Shown one piece after another: positions 8,599-16,251 of a DNA stretch of 64,000 bases. How positions within the stretch are numbered: position 1 is the stretch's first letter; each line of letters starts with the position of its first letter. The notes under the pieces were generated by a model that searched no databases, was not told where the DNA came from, and saw nothing but the letters and a program-made list of their open reading frames with translations. The stretch is from Curtobacterium sp. MCPF17_052 (GTDB lineage: Bacteria; Actinomycetota; Actinomycetes; Actinomycetales; Microbacteriaceae). The position numbers were made by a program, and so were the translations under genes. The stretch lies in the NCBI RefSeq assembly GCF_003234085.1, contig NZ_QKSD01000010.1:1-64000 (forward strand), in the 5' to 3' direction.

Positions 8599-8604
8599 AG
8601 CGTA
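8599..8604 (-). promoter_or_regulatory. -10 box, leaderless hypothetical gene
   Basis: TACGCT on the minus strand, 6 bases before the ATG at 8592. Confidence 0.55.
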
Positions 8605-8638
8605 GGCGGCGCGCCCGGGATCCGCCCCGAGGCGCGAC

Positions 8639-8648
8639 GGGAGGCCCG
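8639..8648 (+). repeat. Intergenic copy of the interspersed element
   Basis: A single unpaired copy between two minus-strand genes, 12 bases past the DUF3097 stop codon. Confidence 0.6.
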
Positions 8649-8659
8649 GTGCGCGACCG

Positions 8660-9598
8660 TCAGACCGGCTCGGTCACGAAGTCGATCAGCTCCTCGACCC
8701 GACCGAGCAGCTGTGGTTCGAGGTCGGCGAAGGTCCGCACCTGCCCCAGGATCCGCTGCCACGCCCGGGCGATGTCGGCCTGCTCGGCGTGCGGCCACCC
8801 GAGTGCCTGGCAGATGCCGGCCTTCCACTCGATCGACCGTGGGATCGTCGGCCAGGCCTGCAGTCCGACACGTGCCGGCTTCACCGACTGCCAGACGTCG
8901 ACGAACGGGTGTCCGACGACGAGCACGTGTGCGCCCCACTTCCCGCGCATCACGGCATCGGCGGAACGGGACTCCTTCGAGCCCGGCACGAGGTGGTCCA
9001 CGAGGACGCCGACCCGGCGCTCCCGGGTCGGGCGGAAGTCGTCCAGCACGTCGGCCAGGTTGTCGACGCCGGACAGCTCCTCGACGACGACCCCCTCGAC
9101 GCGGAGGTCCGCGCCCCACACCTTCTCGACGAGTTCGGCGTCGTGCTTGCCCTCGACCATGATCCGGCTCGGCAGGGCCACCCGGGCGCGCTGCTGCTCG
9201 ACGGCGAACGACCCGGACGCGGTGCGGAGGCGGCCACCGTCGGAGGCATGCCGGACCGCCGGGGCCGCTCCGGGCCTCCCGGCCGTGGCGGTGCCGGCGG
9301 TGGAACGAGCCGGCGGCGCGGCCGCGGCGGACCGACCGACCGGTGCCTGTGGACGCGTCAGGGTGACCAGTTCACCCTCGAGCAGGAACTGACCGACGAA
9401 GGGGAAGGCGCGGACGCGACCCTTCCAGTCCTCGAGCGAGACGTTGCCGGCTTCGAGGCCGACCACGGCGCCAGCCCACCCGGAGTCCGGGTCCTCGAGC
9501 ACCATGTCACGCTCGAGCGGCACCTGCCGCACCTTTTGCACACCCCGCGAGCGCCAGTCGCCCGAGAGCACGTCACTGCCGTACCGGTCCTCGTCCAC
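8660..9598 (-). CDS. DUF3097 family protein
   Basis: The 312-residue protein starts DEDRYGSDVLSGDWR, the usual N terminus of actinobacterial DUF3097. It has an N-terminal beta-rich part (about 1-90), an Ala/Pro-rich linker (about 90-135), and a C-terminal domain with SRIMVEGKHDAELVEKVWG. That motif and the later acidic VGVLVDHL resemble a TOPRIM fold, but this is my inference. Function unknown; no signal or membrane segment. The GTG start at 9598 is chosen because it starts family-like sequence and has TACGCT 7 bases upstream. The linker includes a GRPG read from an interspersed element copy. Confidence 0.82.
   Translation of the reverse strand: MDEDRYGSDVLSGDWRSRGVQKVRQVPLERDMVLEDPDSGWAGAVVGLEAGNVSLEDWKGRVRAFPFVGQFLLEGELVTLTRPQAPVGRSAAAAPPARSTAGTATAGRPGAAPAVRHASDGGRLRTASGSFAVEQQRARVALPSRIMVEGKHDAELVEKVWGADLRVEGVVVEELSGVDNLADVLDDFRPTRERRVGVLVDHLVPGSKESRSADAVMRGKWGAHVLVVGHPFVDVWQSVKPARVGLQAWPTIPRSIEWKAGICQALGWPHAEQADIARAWQRILGQVRTFADLEPQLLGRVEELIDFVTEPV
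9271..9280 (-). repeat. Copy of the interspersed element inside the DUF3097 linker
   Basis: An exact copy read as A-G-R-P-G in a low-complexity Ala/Pro linker that separates the two domains. Confidence 0.55.
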
Positions 9599-9605
9599 CC
9601 GCACG

Positions 9606-9611
9606 AGCGTA
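9606..9611 (-). promoter_or_regulatory. -10 box, leaderless DUF3097 gene
   Basis: TACGCT on the minus strand with a 7-base spacer to the GTG at 9598. Confidence 0.55.
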
Positions 9612-9677
9612 CTGTCGACGGGCGTCCGGACAACGTCGACCGGCCGGTCCCCCATCATCCCGACGGAAGGCACACCC

Positions 9678-10730
9678 GTGCGTGCAACAGTGATCCACGC
9701 CCCCCGCGACATCCGTGTCGAAGAGCGCGATGCCCCCACGATCCTCACCCCGTCCGACGCCGTCGTACGTGTCGTCGCCGCGTGCGTCTGCGGCTCGGAC
9801 CTCTGGCCCTACCGGGGTGTCCGCGACACGAAGGAACCGCGGGCGATCGGTCACGAGTTCGTCGGCGTCGTCGACCAGGTCGGCGACGACGTGACCGACG
9901 TGCGCGTCGGCGACTTCGTCATCGCACCGTTCACGACCAACGACGGCACCTGCCAGGCCTGCGCGCACGGCATGACGAGCGGCTGCGACCACGGCTCCAC
10001 GTTCGGTGTCACGCCGGACGCCTACGGCCACCCGCTGGGCGGCGCCCAGGCCGAGTACGTCCGTGTGCCGGACGCCGCCGCCAGCCTCGTCGTCGTGCCC
10101 GGGCCGGTCGACGAGGACCTCGTGCCGTCGCTCCTGACCCTGTCCGACGTGTTCTCCACCGGGCACCACGCCGCGGTGTCGGCCGGGGTCGGCCCGGGCA
10201 AGACCGTCGTCGTGGTCGGCGACGGTGCGGTCGGGCTGTCGGCGGTCCTCGCCGCGAAGCGTCTCGGCGCCGAGCGGATCATCGCGATGAGCCGCCACGC
10301 GGACCGGCAGGCGCTGGCGCGCGACTTCGGCGCGAGCGACATCGTCGAGACCCGCGGCGACGAGGGCGTCCAGGCCGTGCGGGACCTGCTGGACGGCGAC
10401 CTCGCCGACTGCGCGCTCGAGGCCGTCGGCACCGCGGAGAGCATGGACCAGGCCCTGCGGGTCGTCCGCGCCGGTGGTGCGGTGGGCTACGTCGGCGTGC
10501 CGGCGGGTGACCCCGAGCTGCCGATGCCGTTCCTGTTCGCGAAGAACATCACGGTCGGCGGCGGCATGGCCCCGGCCCGCGCGTACATCGAGGAGCTGTT
10601 GCCCGACGTGCTGTCGCGGACCATCGACCCGGGCAAGGTGTTCGACCTCGAACTGCCCCTGGACCAGGCTCCCGAGGCCTACGCCGCGATGGACGAGCGC
10701 CGGGCGATCAAGGTGCTGCTGCGCCCGTAG
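9678..10730 (+). CDS. Zinc-dependent alcohol dehydrogenase family protein
   Basis: The 350-residue medium-chain dehydrogenase has the GroES-like N-terminal domain with catalytic-zinc residues in CGSD and GHEFVG, a lobe CQACAHGMTSGC with only three cysteines, and a Rossmann fold with VVVVGDGAVGLSAV (around residue 170). It should oxidise an alcohol or reduce an aldehyde/ketone with NAD(P); the natural substrate is unknown. The GTG start at 9678 is supported by GGAAGG seven bases before it. It diverges from DUF3097 and ends at a strong hairpin. Confidence 0.88.
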   Translation: MRATVIHAPRDIRVEERDAPTILTPSDAVVRVVAACVCGSDLWPYRGVRDTKEPRAIGHEFVGVVDQVGDDVTDVRVGDFVIAPFTTNDGTCQACAHGMTSGCDHGSTFGVTPDAYGHPLGGAQAEYVRVPDAAASLVVVPGPVDEDLVPSLLTLSDVFSTGHHAAVSAGVGPGKTVVVVGDGAVGLSAVLAAKRLGAERIIAMSRHADRQALARDFGASDIVETRGDEGVQAVRDLLDGDLADCALEAVGTAESMDQALRVVRAGGAVGYVGVPAGDPELPMPFLFAKNITVGGGMAPARAYIEELLPDVLSRTIDPGKVFDLELPLDQAPEAYAAMDERRAIKVLLRP

Positions 10731-10739
10731 CTCCTCGCG

Positions 10740-10803
10740 GAACGCAACGTGGGCGGTTGCGCGCGACGGTGTTCCGTTGCGTACAGCCGCCCACGTTGCG
10801 TTC
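10740..10803. terminator. Long imperfect hairpin between convergent genes
   Basis: Arms 10741-10759 and 10784-10802 are complementary over 19 bases with one mismatch, extended by a G-C pair. The 24-base loop carries another near-copy of the arm end (GTTCCGTTGCG). It lies 10 bases after the dehydrogenase stop and 10 bases from the convergent methyltransferase stop, so it should terminate both. It is unrelated to the GGGAGGCCCG family. Confidence 0.7.
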
Positions 10804-10812
10804 TGGGGAAGG

Positions 10813-11502
10813 TCAGCGGACGGCGAGGACCCGGTGTGGGGACGCCGCCTCGGCACGCCAACCCGGCGGCAGGGCGGCGCTGAGCTCGGGGACGGTGAAA
10901 CTCCGGCGGATGGAGCGGAGACCGTCCTCGCGGATGAACGTGCCCGCCGAGACGAACGACGCCCCGATCGCGTACAGCCGGTAGGCCGACACCGAACGCC
11001 GGATGTCGGAGTGCACGCTGCGGGTGACGGCCAGCTCCCCGGAGTCCCGGAGGAACGCCGCTCGCTCGGCGTCGTCGAGGTGGTGCAGCACGTGGTTCGA
11101 CACGACGACGTCGAACCGCTCTCCCGCCGCGACCAGGTCGGCGCTCGACTCCGTGCGGAACCTCACCCCGGCCGTCGTCCGTCGCTCCGCCGCCGCGATC
11201 GCCCGCGGGTCCGGGTCCACCCCGACGACCTCGAGGTCGAAGCCGTCCCCCCGCGCCCACCGCACCAGCGACCGGGCGAGGTCACCGCCGCCGCAGCCGA
11301 GGTCGAGCACGCGGGCCCGACCGGTCGGCGGCAGTGCCGGGGCGACGTGGGTGCGCCAGACCGACCGCCAGCCGGACACCGCGGCGTTCACCAGGGCGAA
11401 GCGGCGGAAGGTCCGGTCGAGCGTCGCGGGGTCGCAGTCCGGGTCGTCCATCAACTCGCGCAGGTCGACCGCGCGGGTGGAGAGGTCGACGGGATCGGTC
11501 AC
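10813..11502 (-). CDS. Class I SAM-dependent methyltransferase
   Basis: The 229-residue protein has SAM-binding motif I VLDLGCGGGDLA (about residues 65-76), the acidic motif II in VVGVDPDPRAI and the post-motif VVSNHVLHHL. The GTG start overlaps the TGA of the upstream type III polyketide synthase by 4 bases (GTGA), so the two are coupled. This pairing suggests it methylates the polyketide product, as methyltransferases next to alkylresorcinol or alkylpyrone synthases do. The acceptor is not known from sequence. Confidence 0.85.
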   Translation of the reverse strand: MTDPVDLSTRAVDLRELMDDPDCDPATLDRTFRRFALVNAAVSGWRSVWRTHVAPALPPTGRARVLDLGCGGGDLARSLVRWARGDGFDLEVVGVDPDPRAIAAAERRTTAGVRFRTESSADLVAAGERFDVVVSNHVLHHLDDAERAAFLRDSGELAVTRSVHSDIRRSVSAYRLYAIGASFVSAGTFIREDGLRSIRRSFTVPELSAALPPGWRAEAASPHRVLAVR

Positions 11503-12668
11503 GCCCCCACCCCGACGGGGGCGACAGCGTCGGCCGCGTCGACCACTGCGGGCGCACCGCTGGCGTCCGCCGCGGCGACCGCGCTCCCGACCACGGTCAG
11601 CGACGCCGCCTCGACGGTCAGCCCCGGCCCGAAGGCCAGCGCGACGACGGGCGTACCGTCCGCGGGACGTGCCTCGAGGGCCTCCCGGAGGACGAACAGC
11701 ACCGTCGCACTCGACATGTTGCCGTGGTCGCGGAGGACCGCGCGGCTCGCCGTCAACGCGCTGTCCGGCAGGTGCAGGGCGTCCTGGGTACGGTCCAGGA
11801 TCGCCCGCCCGCCGGGGTGCACGGCCCAGACCGGCACGTCGTCCGGCGTCCAGCCGCGCGGGTCGAGGAGCGGGGCGACCGCCTCGGCCGCGTGCACGCC
11901 GATCAGCTTCGGGACCTCGGTGCTCAGCACCATCTCGAAGCCCTCGTCACCGATGTTCCACGCCATCTCGCTCGCCCCCTCGGGCAGGACCATGGTGGTG
12001 AAGGCGTCGAGTCGGAGGCCCGGACCGTCCGCCGTGACGACGGCCGCCGCGGCTCCGTCGCCGAAGACGCTGTTCGCGACGATCTGGTCCGGGTCCTCGG
12101 AGTGACGGACGTGCAACGTGCAGAGCTCGGCGCAGACGACGAGGACGACCGCCGTCGGGTCCGCGCCGACGAACGCATCGGCGATGCGGAGGGCGGGGAA
12201 CGCGGCGAAGCACCCCATGAACCCGACGTGCTGCCGGAAGACGTTGCGCGGCAGACCGAGTTCCTCGACGATCGCCAGGTCCGGCCCGGGCTGCGTGAAG
12301 CCGGTGCAGGACACGGTCACGACGTGTGTGACGGTCGCCGGGTCGACCGCAGCGCGCTCGAGGGCGTCACGAGCGGCGCCGACGAAGAGCGGCGGAGCGA
12401 GCTCGCGGAAGCGGTCGTTCCGTGTCCCGGTGCTCGGCGAGCTGAGGATCCCGTCGGCGTCGCGGAACGCACCGGGCGCGGCCGCCGCGTCGAGCTCCGG
12501 CAGGACGCTGTGGCGGTGCTCCACCTCGGAGGCGTTGAAGGCCGCGGGGACGAGCCGCGAGGCAAGCCTCCCGAGGCCGGGCTGGGCGGCGAACAGGTCA
12601 CGGACCGACGCCTGCCCGAGGGTGGTCCGCGGGACGGCGGTACCGATGGCTCGGATCGTTGCTGACAC
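11499..12668 (-). CDS. Type III polyketide synthase (chalcone/stilbene synthase family)
   Basis: The 389-residue homodimer-type ketosynthase condenses malonyl-CoA onto an acyl-CoA starter. The catalytic triad is visible: Cys153 in MGCFAA, His284 in AVHPGG and Asn317 in DHGNMSS. The C-terminal GFGPG-like loop reads AFGPGLTVE. The last ~35 residues are Ala/Val-rich and not typical. The GTG at 12668 starts family-like sequence (SATIRAIGTAVP). It leads a two-gene operon with the methyltransferase; the product is probably an alkyl-resorcinol, -pyrone or -quinone precursor, which is inference. Confidence 0.92.
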   Translation of the reverse strand: MSATIRAIGTAVPRTTLGQASVRDLFAAQPGLGRLASRLVPAAFNASEVEHRHSVLPELDAAAAPGAFRDADGILSSPSTGTRNDRFRELAPPLFVGAARDALERAAVDPATVTHVVTVSCTGFTQPGPDLAIVEELGLPRNVFRQHVGFMGCFAAFPALRIADAFVGADPTAVVLVVCAELCTLHVRHSEDPDQIVANSVFGDGAAAAVVTADGPGLRLDAFTTMVLPEGASEMAWNIGDEGFEMVLSTEVPKLIGVHAAEAVAPLLDPRGWTPDDVPVWAVHPGGRAILDRTQDALHLPDSALTASRAVLRDHGNMSSATVLFVLREALEARPADGTPVVALAFGPGLTVEAASLTVVGSAVAAADASGAPAVVDAADAVAPVGVGA

Positions 12669-12709
12669 GCTCCATCCTGTCACCGGATCGCTGACGTGTC
12701 CCCAGGATG

Positions 12710-12749
12710 GACGGGAGGCCCGTGGCGTTCTCGCCACGGGCCTCCCGTC
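12710..12749. terminator. Perfect 18-bp hairpin made of two interspersed elements
   Basis: Arms 12710-12727 and 12732-12749 are perfectly complementary around a TTCT loop and each contains a GGGAGGCCCG copy. It lies 32 bases downstream of the gatB stop and should terminate the gatCAB transcript. Confidence 0.85.
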
Positions 12750-12780
12750 ATGCGCGTCCAGCGCTGGGTCGTGCTGGGTC

Positions 12781-14283
12781 CTACTGCTGCTGCGCGCGCT
12801 CCAGCACGAGCTCACGCACGCGCGCGGCGTCGGCCTGGCCCTTCATGGCCTTCATCACCGAGCCGATGATCGCCCCGGCGGCCTGCACCTTGCCGTCGCG
12901 GATCTTCTGCAGCACGTCCGGCTGCCCGGCCAGTGCCTCGTCGACCGCGGCGGTGAGGGCGGAGTCGTCGGAGACGACCTGCAGCCCACGGGACTCGACG
13001 ACCTGCGCCGGCGAGCCCTCGCCGGCGATGACGCCCTCGAGGACCTGGCGCGCGAGACGGTCGGTCAGGTCACCGGACTCCACCAGCGCGATGACCTCGG
13101 CCACGTGCTGCGGCGACACCAGGTCGCCGGGAGCGGCGTCCTGCGCGTTCGCGACACGGCTGATCTCACCGGTCCACCACTTGCGGGCGGCCTGCGGACC
13201 GGCACCGGCGTCGACGGTCGCCTGGACCTCGTCGAGGAGCCCGCCGTTGACGACGTCCTGGAACTCGAGGTCCGCGAAGCCCCACTCGCCCTTCAGGCGA
13301 CGACGTCGGGCCACCGGCGCCTCGGGCAGACCCGCGCGGAGCTCCTCGATCAGTGCCGGGTCGGGCACGACGGGCAGCAGGTCCGGCTCCGGGAAGTAGC
13401 GGTAGTCGTCGGCGTCCGACTTGGGACGGCCGGCCGAGGTGCGACCGGTGTCCTCGTGCCAGTGTCGGGTCTCCTGCGTGATGGTGCCGCCGGCCGCGAG
13501 GATCGCCGCCTGCCGCTGGATCTCGTAGCGGATGGCCCGCTCGACCGCGCGGAACGAGTTGACGTTCTTCGTCTCGGTGCGGGTGCCGAGCTTCTCCTGG
13601 CCCCACGGGCGCAGCGAGATGTTCGCGTCGCAGCGCAGGTTCCCGCGCTCCATGCGGGCCTCGGAGACGCCGAGGGCACGGACGAGGTCACGGATGACCT
13701 GCACGTACGCGGCGCCGAGCTCGGGGGCGCGCTCCTTGGCGCCGACGATCGGCTTCGTGACGATCTCGACCAGCGGGACACCCGCGCGGTTGTAGTCGAC
13801 GAGCGAGTACTCGGCGCCCTGGATCCGGCCCGTGGCACCACCCACGTGCGTCAGCTTGCCCGCGTCCTCTTCCATGTGGGCGCGCTCGATCGGCACCTGG
13901 AAGATCGTGCCGTCGGCGAGTTCGACCTCGACCTCGCCCTCGAAGGCGATCGGCTCGTCGAACTGCGAGATCTGGTAGTTCTTCGGGTTGTCCGGGTAGA
14001 AGTAGTTCTTCCGCGCGAACCGCGAGCTCTCGGCGATCGAGCAGCCGAGCGCGAGCCCGAGCTGGATCGAGTAGCGCACGGCCTGCTCGTTGACGACCGG
14101 CAGGGACCCGGGCAGCCCGAGGTCGACCGGTGTCACGTTCGTGTTCGGTTCGCCGCCGAAGAAGTTCGGCGCGTCCGAGAACATTTTCGTGGCCGTCGCG
14201 AGTTCGACGTGCACCTCGAAGCCGAGGACCGGCTCGAACCGCTCGAGCGCCTCGTCGAAGTCCATGAGTGCGTCCTTGGCCAT
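12781..14283 (-). CDS. gatB: Asp-tRNA(Asn)/Glu-tRNA(Gln) amidotransferase subunit B
   Basis: The 500-residue subunit binds misacylated Glu-tRNA(Gln) or Asp-tRNA(Asn), phosphorylates the side chain with ATP and accepts ammonia from GatA. Family motifs are [10 protein letters not shown], the cradle [20 protein letters not shown] (as [12 protein letters not shown]), GVPLVEIVT and RCDANIS. The C-terminal YqeY-like tail domain (about 355-500) is complete with [11 protein letters not shown]. The ATG overlaps the last base of the gatA stop (TGATG). It is the last gene of gatC-gatA-gatB and is followed by a strong hairpin. Confidence 0.97.
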   Translation of the reverse strand: MAKDALMDFDEALERFEPVLGFEVHVELATATKMFSDAPNFFGGEPNTNVTPVDLGLPGSLPVVNEQAVRYSIQLGLALGCSIAESSRFARKNYFYPDNPKNYQISQFDEPIAFEGEVEVELADGTIFQVPIERAHMEEDAGKLTHVGGATGRIQGAEYSLVDYNRAGVPLVEIVTKPIVGAKERAPELGAAYVQVIRDLVRALGVSEARMERGNLRCDANISLRPWGQEKLGTRTETKNVNSFRAVERAIRYEIQRQAAILAAGGTITQETRHWHEDTGRTSAGRPKSDADDYRYFPEPDLLPVVPDPALIEELRAGLPEAPVARRRRLKGEWGFADLEFQDVVNGGLLDEVQATVDAGAGPQAARKWWTGEISRVANAQDAAPGDLVSPQHVAEVIALVESGDLTDRLARQVLEGVIAGEGSPAQVVESRGLQVVSDDSALTAAVDEALAGQPDVLQKIRDGKVQAAGAIIGSVMKAMKGQADAARVRELVLERAQQQ

Positions 14284-15830
14284 CAGATGACACCTTCCTC
14301 TGCGGCGGACTGCTGTGTGGCGTCCAGGTTCGGGATCCGGGAGATGAGCGGGGCACCCCACTGCTGCTCGAGCAGACGCTCCAGCGCGGCACCGACCCGG
14401 TAGAGCCGGGCGTCCTCGCGCTGCGGGGCCATCAGCTGCACGCCGGTCGGCAGCGAGTCCTCGGGCGCCAGGCCGTTCGGGATGCTCATGCCGGGGACGC
14501 CCGCCAGGTTCGCGGGGATCGTGGTGAGGTCGTTGAGGTACATCGCGAGCGGGTCGTCGATGCGCTCACCGATCTTGAACGCCGTCGTCGGCGCCGACGG
14601 GCTGATGAGCAGGTCGACCTGCTCGAAGGCGGCCGTGAAGTCGCGCTGGACGAGCGTGCGGACCTTCTGCGCACTGCCGTAGTAGGCGTCGTAGTACCCG
14701 GCGCTCAGGGCGTACGTGCCGAGGATGATGCGGCGCTTGACCTCGGGCCCGAAGCCGGCTTCGCGCGTGGCGGCCATGACGTCCTCGACCGTGGCGCCGC
14801 CCTCGGGCGTGACACGCAGGCCGAAGCGGACCGAGTCGAACTTCGCGAGGTTCGAGGACGCCTCCGCCGGGAGGATCAGGTAGTAGGCGCTGATCGCGTA
14901 CGCGAACGACGGCGCGTCGATCTCGACGACCACGGCACCGGCCGACTCGAGCAGCGCGACGGTCTCCTGGAAGCGCTGCGTGACGCCGGCCTGGAAGCCC
15001 TCGCCACCGGCGAGTTCCTTGACGACGCCGATGCGGACGCCCTTGAGCGAGTCGGCCTGCAGACCGTCGCGCGCGGCAGCGGCGAACGAGGGCCACTCCT
15101 GCCGCAGCGAGGTGGAGTCCTTCGGGTCGTGCCCGCCGATGACGTCGTGCAGCAGTGCGGCGTCGAGGACGGTGCGGGACACCGGCCCGATCTGGTCGAG
15201 GCTCGACGCCAACGCGATCGCACCGTAACGGCTGACGCCACCGTAGGTCGGCTTCACACCGACGGTGCCCGTGACGGCACCGGGCTGACGGATCGACCCA
15301 CCGGTGTCGGAGCCCAGGGCGAGCGGGGCTTCGTGCGCGGCCACCGCTGCCGCCGAGCCGCCGCCGGACCCGCCGGGGATCCGGTCCAGGTCCCACGGGT
15401 TGTGGGTCGGGCCGTACGCCGAGAACTCGGTCGACGAGCCCATCGCGAACTCGTCCATGTTCGTCTTGCCGAGCGGCACCAGGCCGGCACGGCGGAGCTT
15501 GGCGACCGGGGTGGCGTCGTACGGCGGCACCCAGCCCTCGAGGATCTTCGAGCCCGAGGTGGTCGGCATGTCCTGCGTGCACAGGACGTCCTTGACGGCG
15601 ATCGGCACGCCGGCGAGCGGACCGAGGTCGTCCCCGGCCGCGCGGCGGGAGTCGATGGCCTTCGCGGCGGCGATCGCGTTCTGGTTGACGTGCAGGAACG
15701 CGTGCACGTCCCCGTCGACGGCGGCGATCCGGTCGAGGTGGGCCTGCGTGGCCTCGACGCTTGAGACGTCGCGGGCCACCAGGGCGTCGACGAGCGCGGC
15801 AGCGCTCAGCGTGGTGATGTCGTGGGTCAC
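14283..15830 (-). CDS. gatA: Asp/Glu-tRNA amidotransferase subunit A (amidase)
   Basis: The 515-residue glutaminase subunit releases ammonia from glutamine for GatB. The amidase-signature catalytic triad is present: Lys80 in PIAVKD, Ser155 in GGSGGGS and Ser179 in DTGGSIRQP. Length is normal. The GTG start at 15830 begins the conserved N terminus and lies 11 bases after the gatC stop codon. Cytoplasmic, in complex with GatB and GatC; the organism therefore probably makes Gln-tRNA by the indirect route. Confidence 0.97.
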   Translation of the reverse strand: MTHDITTLSAAALVDALVARDVSSVEATQAHLDRIAAVDGDVHAFLHVNQNAIAAAKAIDSRRAAGDDLGPLAGVPIAVKDVLCTQDMPTTSGSKILEGWVPPYDATPVAKLRRAGLVPLGKTNMDEFAMGSSTEFSAYGPTHNPWDLDRIPGGSGGGSAAAVAAHEAPLALGSDTGGSIRQPGAVTGTVGVKPTYGGVSRYGAIALASSLDQIGPVSRTVLDAALLHDVIGGHDPKDSTSLRQEWPSFAAAARDGLQADSLKGVRIGVVKELAGGEGFQAGVTQRFQETVALLESAGAVVVEIDAPSFAYAISAYYLILPAEASSNLAKFDSVRFGLRVTPEGGATVEDVMAATREAGFGPEVKRRIILGTYALSAGYYDAYYGSAQKVRTLVQRDFTAAFEQVDLLISPSAPTTAFKIGERIDDPLAMYLNDLTTIPANLAGVPGMSIPNGLAPEDSLPTGVQLMAPQREDARLYRVGAALERLLEQQWGAPLISRIPNLDATQQSAAEEGVI

Positions 15831-15841
15831 TGTTCTTCCGC

Positions 15842-16141
15842 CTACTGTTCTTCGCCGAGGATCGCGGTCACCCGGAAGCGCTCGCCGTCCGAGTCGGGGG
15901 CACCGGAGAGCGCCTGCTCCTGGGTCAGCGTCTCGCCGACCACGTCGGGGCGGGACACGTTCTCGAGCGGGACCGGGTGGCTCGTCGCGGGGACGTCCGG
16001 GGTCGCGACCTCGGTGACCTTGGCGACGCTGTCGACGATGAGAGACAGCTCCTCGGTCATCTTCTCGATCTCGTCGGGCGTGAGTGCGATACGTGCGAGG
16101 TTCGCCAGGTGTGCGACCTGCTCGCTCGTGATGTCAGGCAT
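15842..16141 (-). CDS. gatC: Asp/Glu-tRNA amidotransferase subunit C
   Basis: The 99-residue protein wraps around GatA and stabilises the GatAB complex. It shows the family start [21 protein letters not shown] and the later [10 protein letters not shown] segment. It is the first gene of gatCAB. A GGAGCACC Shine-Dalgarno precedes the ATG at 16141. The usual order gatC-gatA-gatB is kept. Confidence 0.95.
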   Translation of the reverse strand: MPDITSEQVAHLANLARIALTPDEIEKMTEELSLIVDSVAKVTEVATPDVPATSHPVPLENVSRPDVVGETLTQEQALSGAPDSDGERFRVTAILGEEQ

Positions 16142-16196
16142 GGTGCTCCGTCGATCGGTTCGTGGAATGCGCACCAGTCTATTGGGCGTGCCACGC

Positions 16197-16226
16197 GGGG
16201 TCGGACGGCTGTGCACGGCCGACCCC
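16197..16226 (-). terminator. Hairpin downstream of the PBP gene
   Basis: GGGGTCGG (16197-16204) pairs with CCGACCCC (16219-16226) around a loop that can pair further. It is 25 bases past the stop codon of the minus-strand PBP gene. Confidence 0.5.
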
Positions 16227-16251
16227 GAGCGCTCGCCTGTGCAGGACTGGG

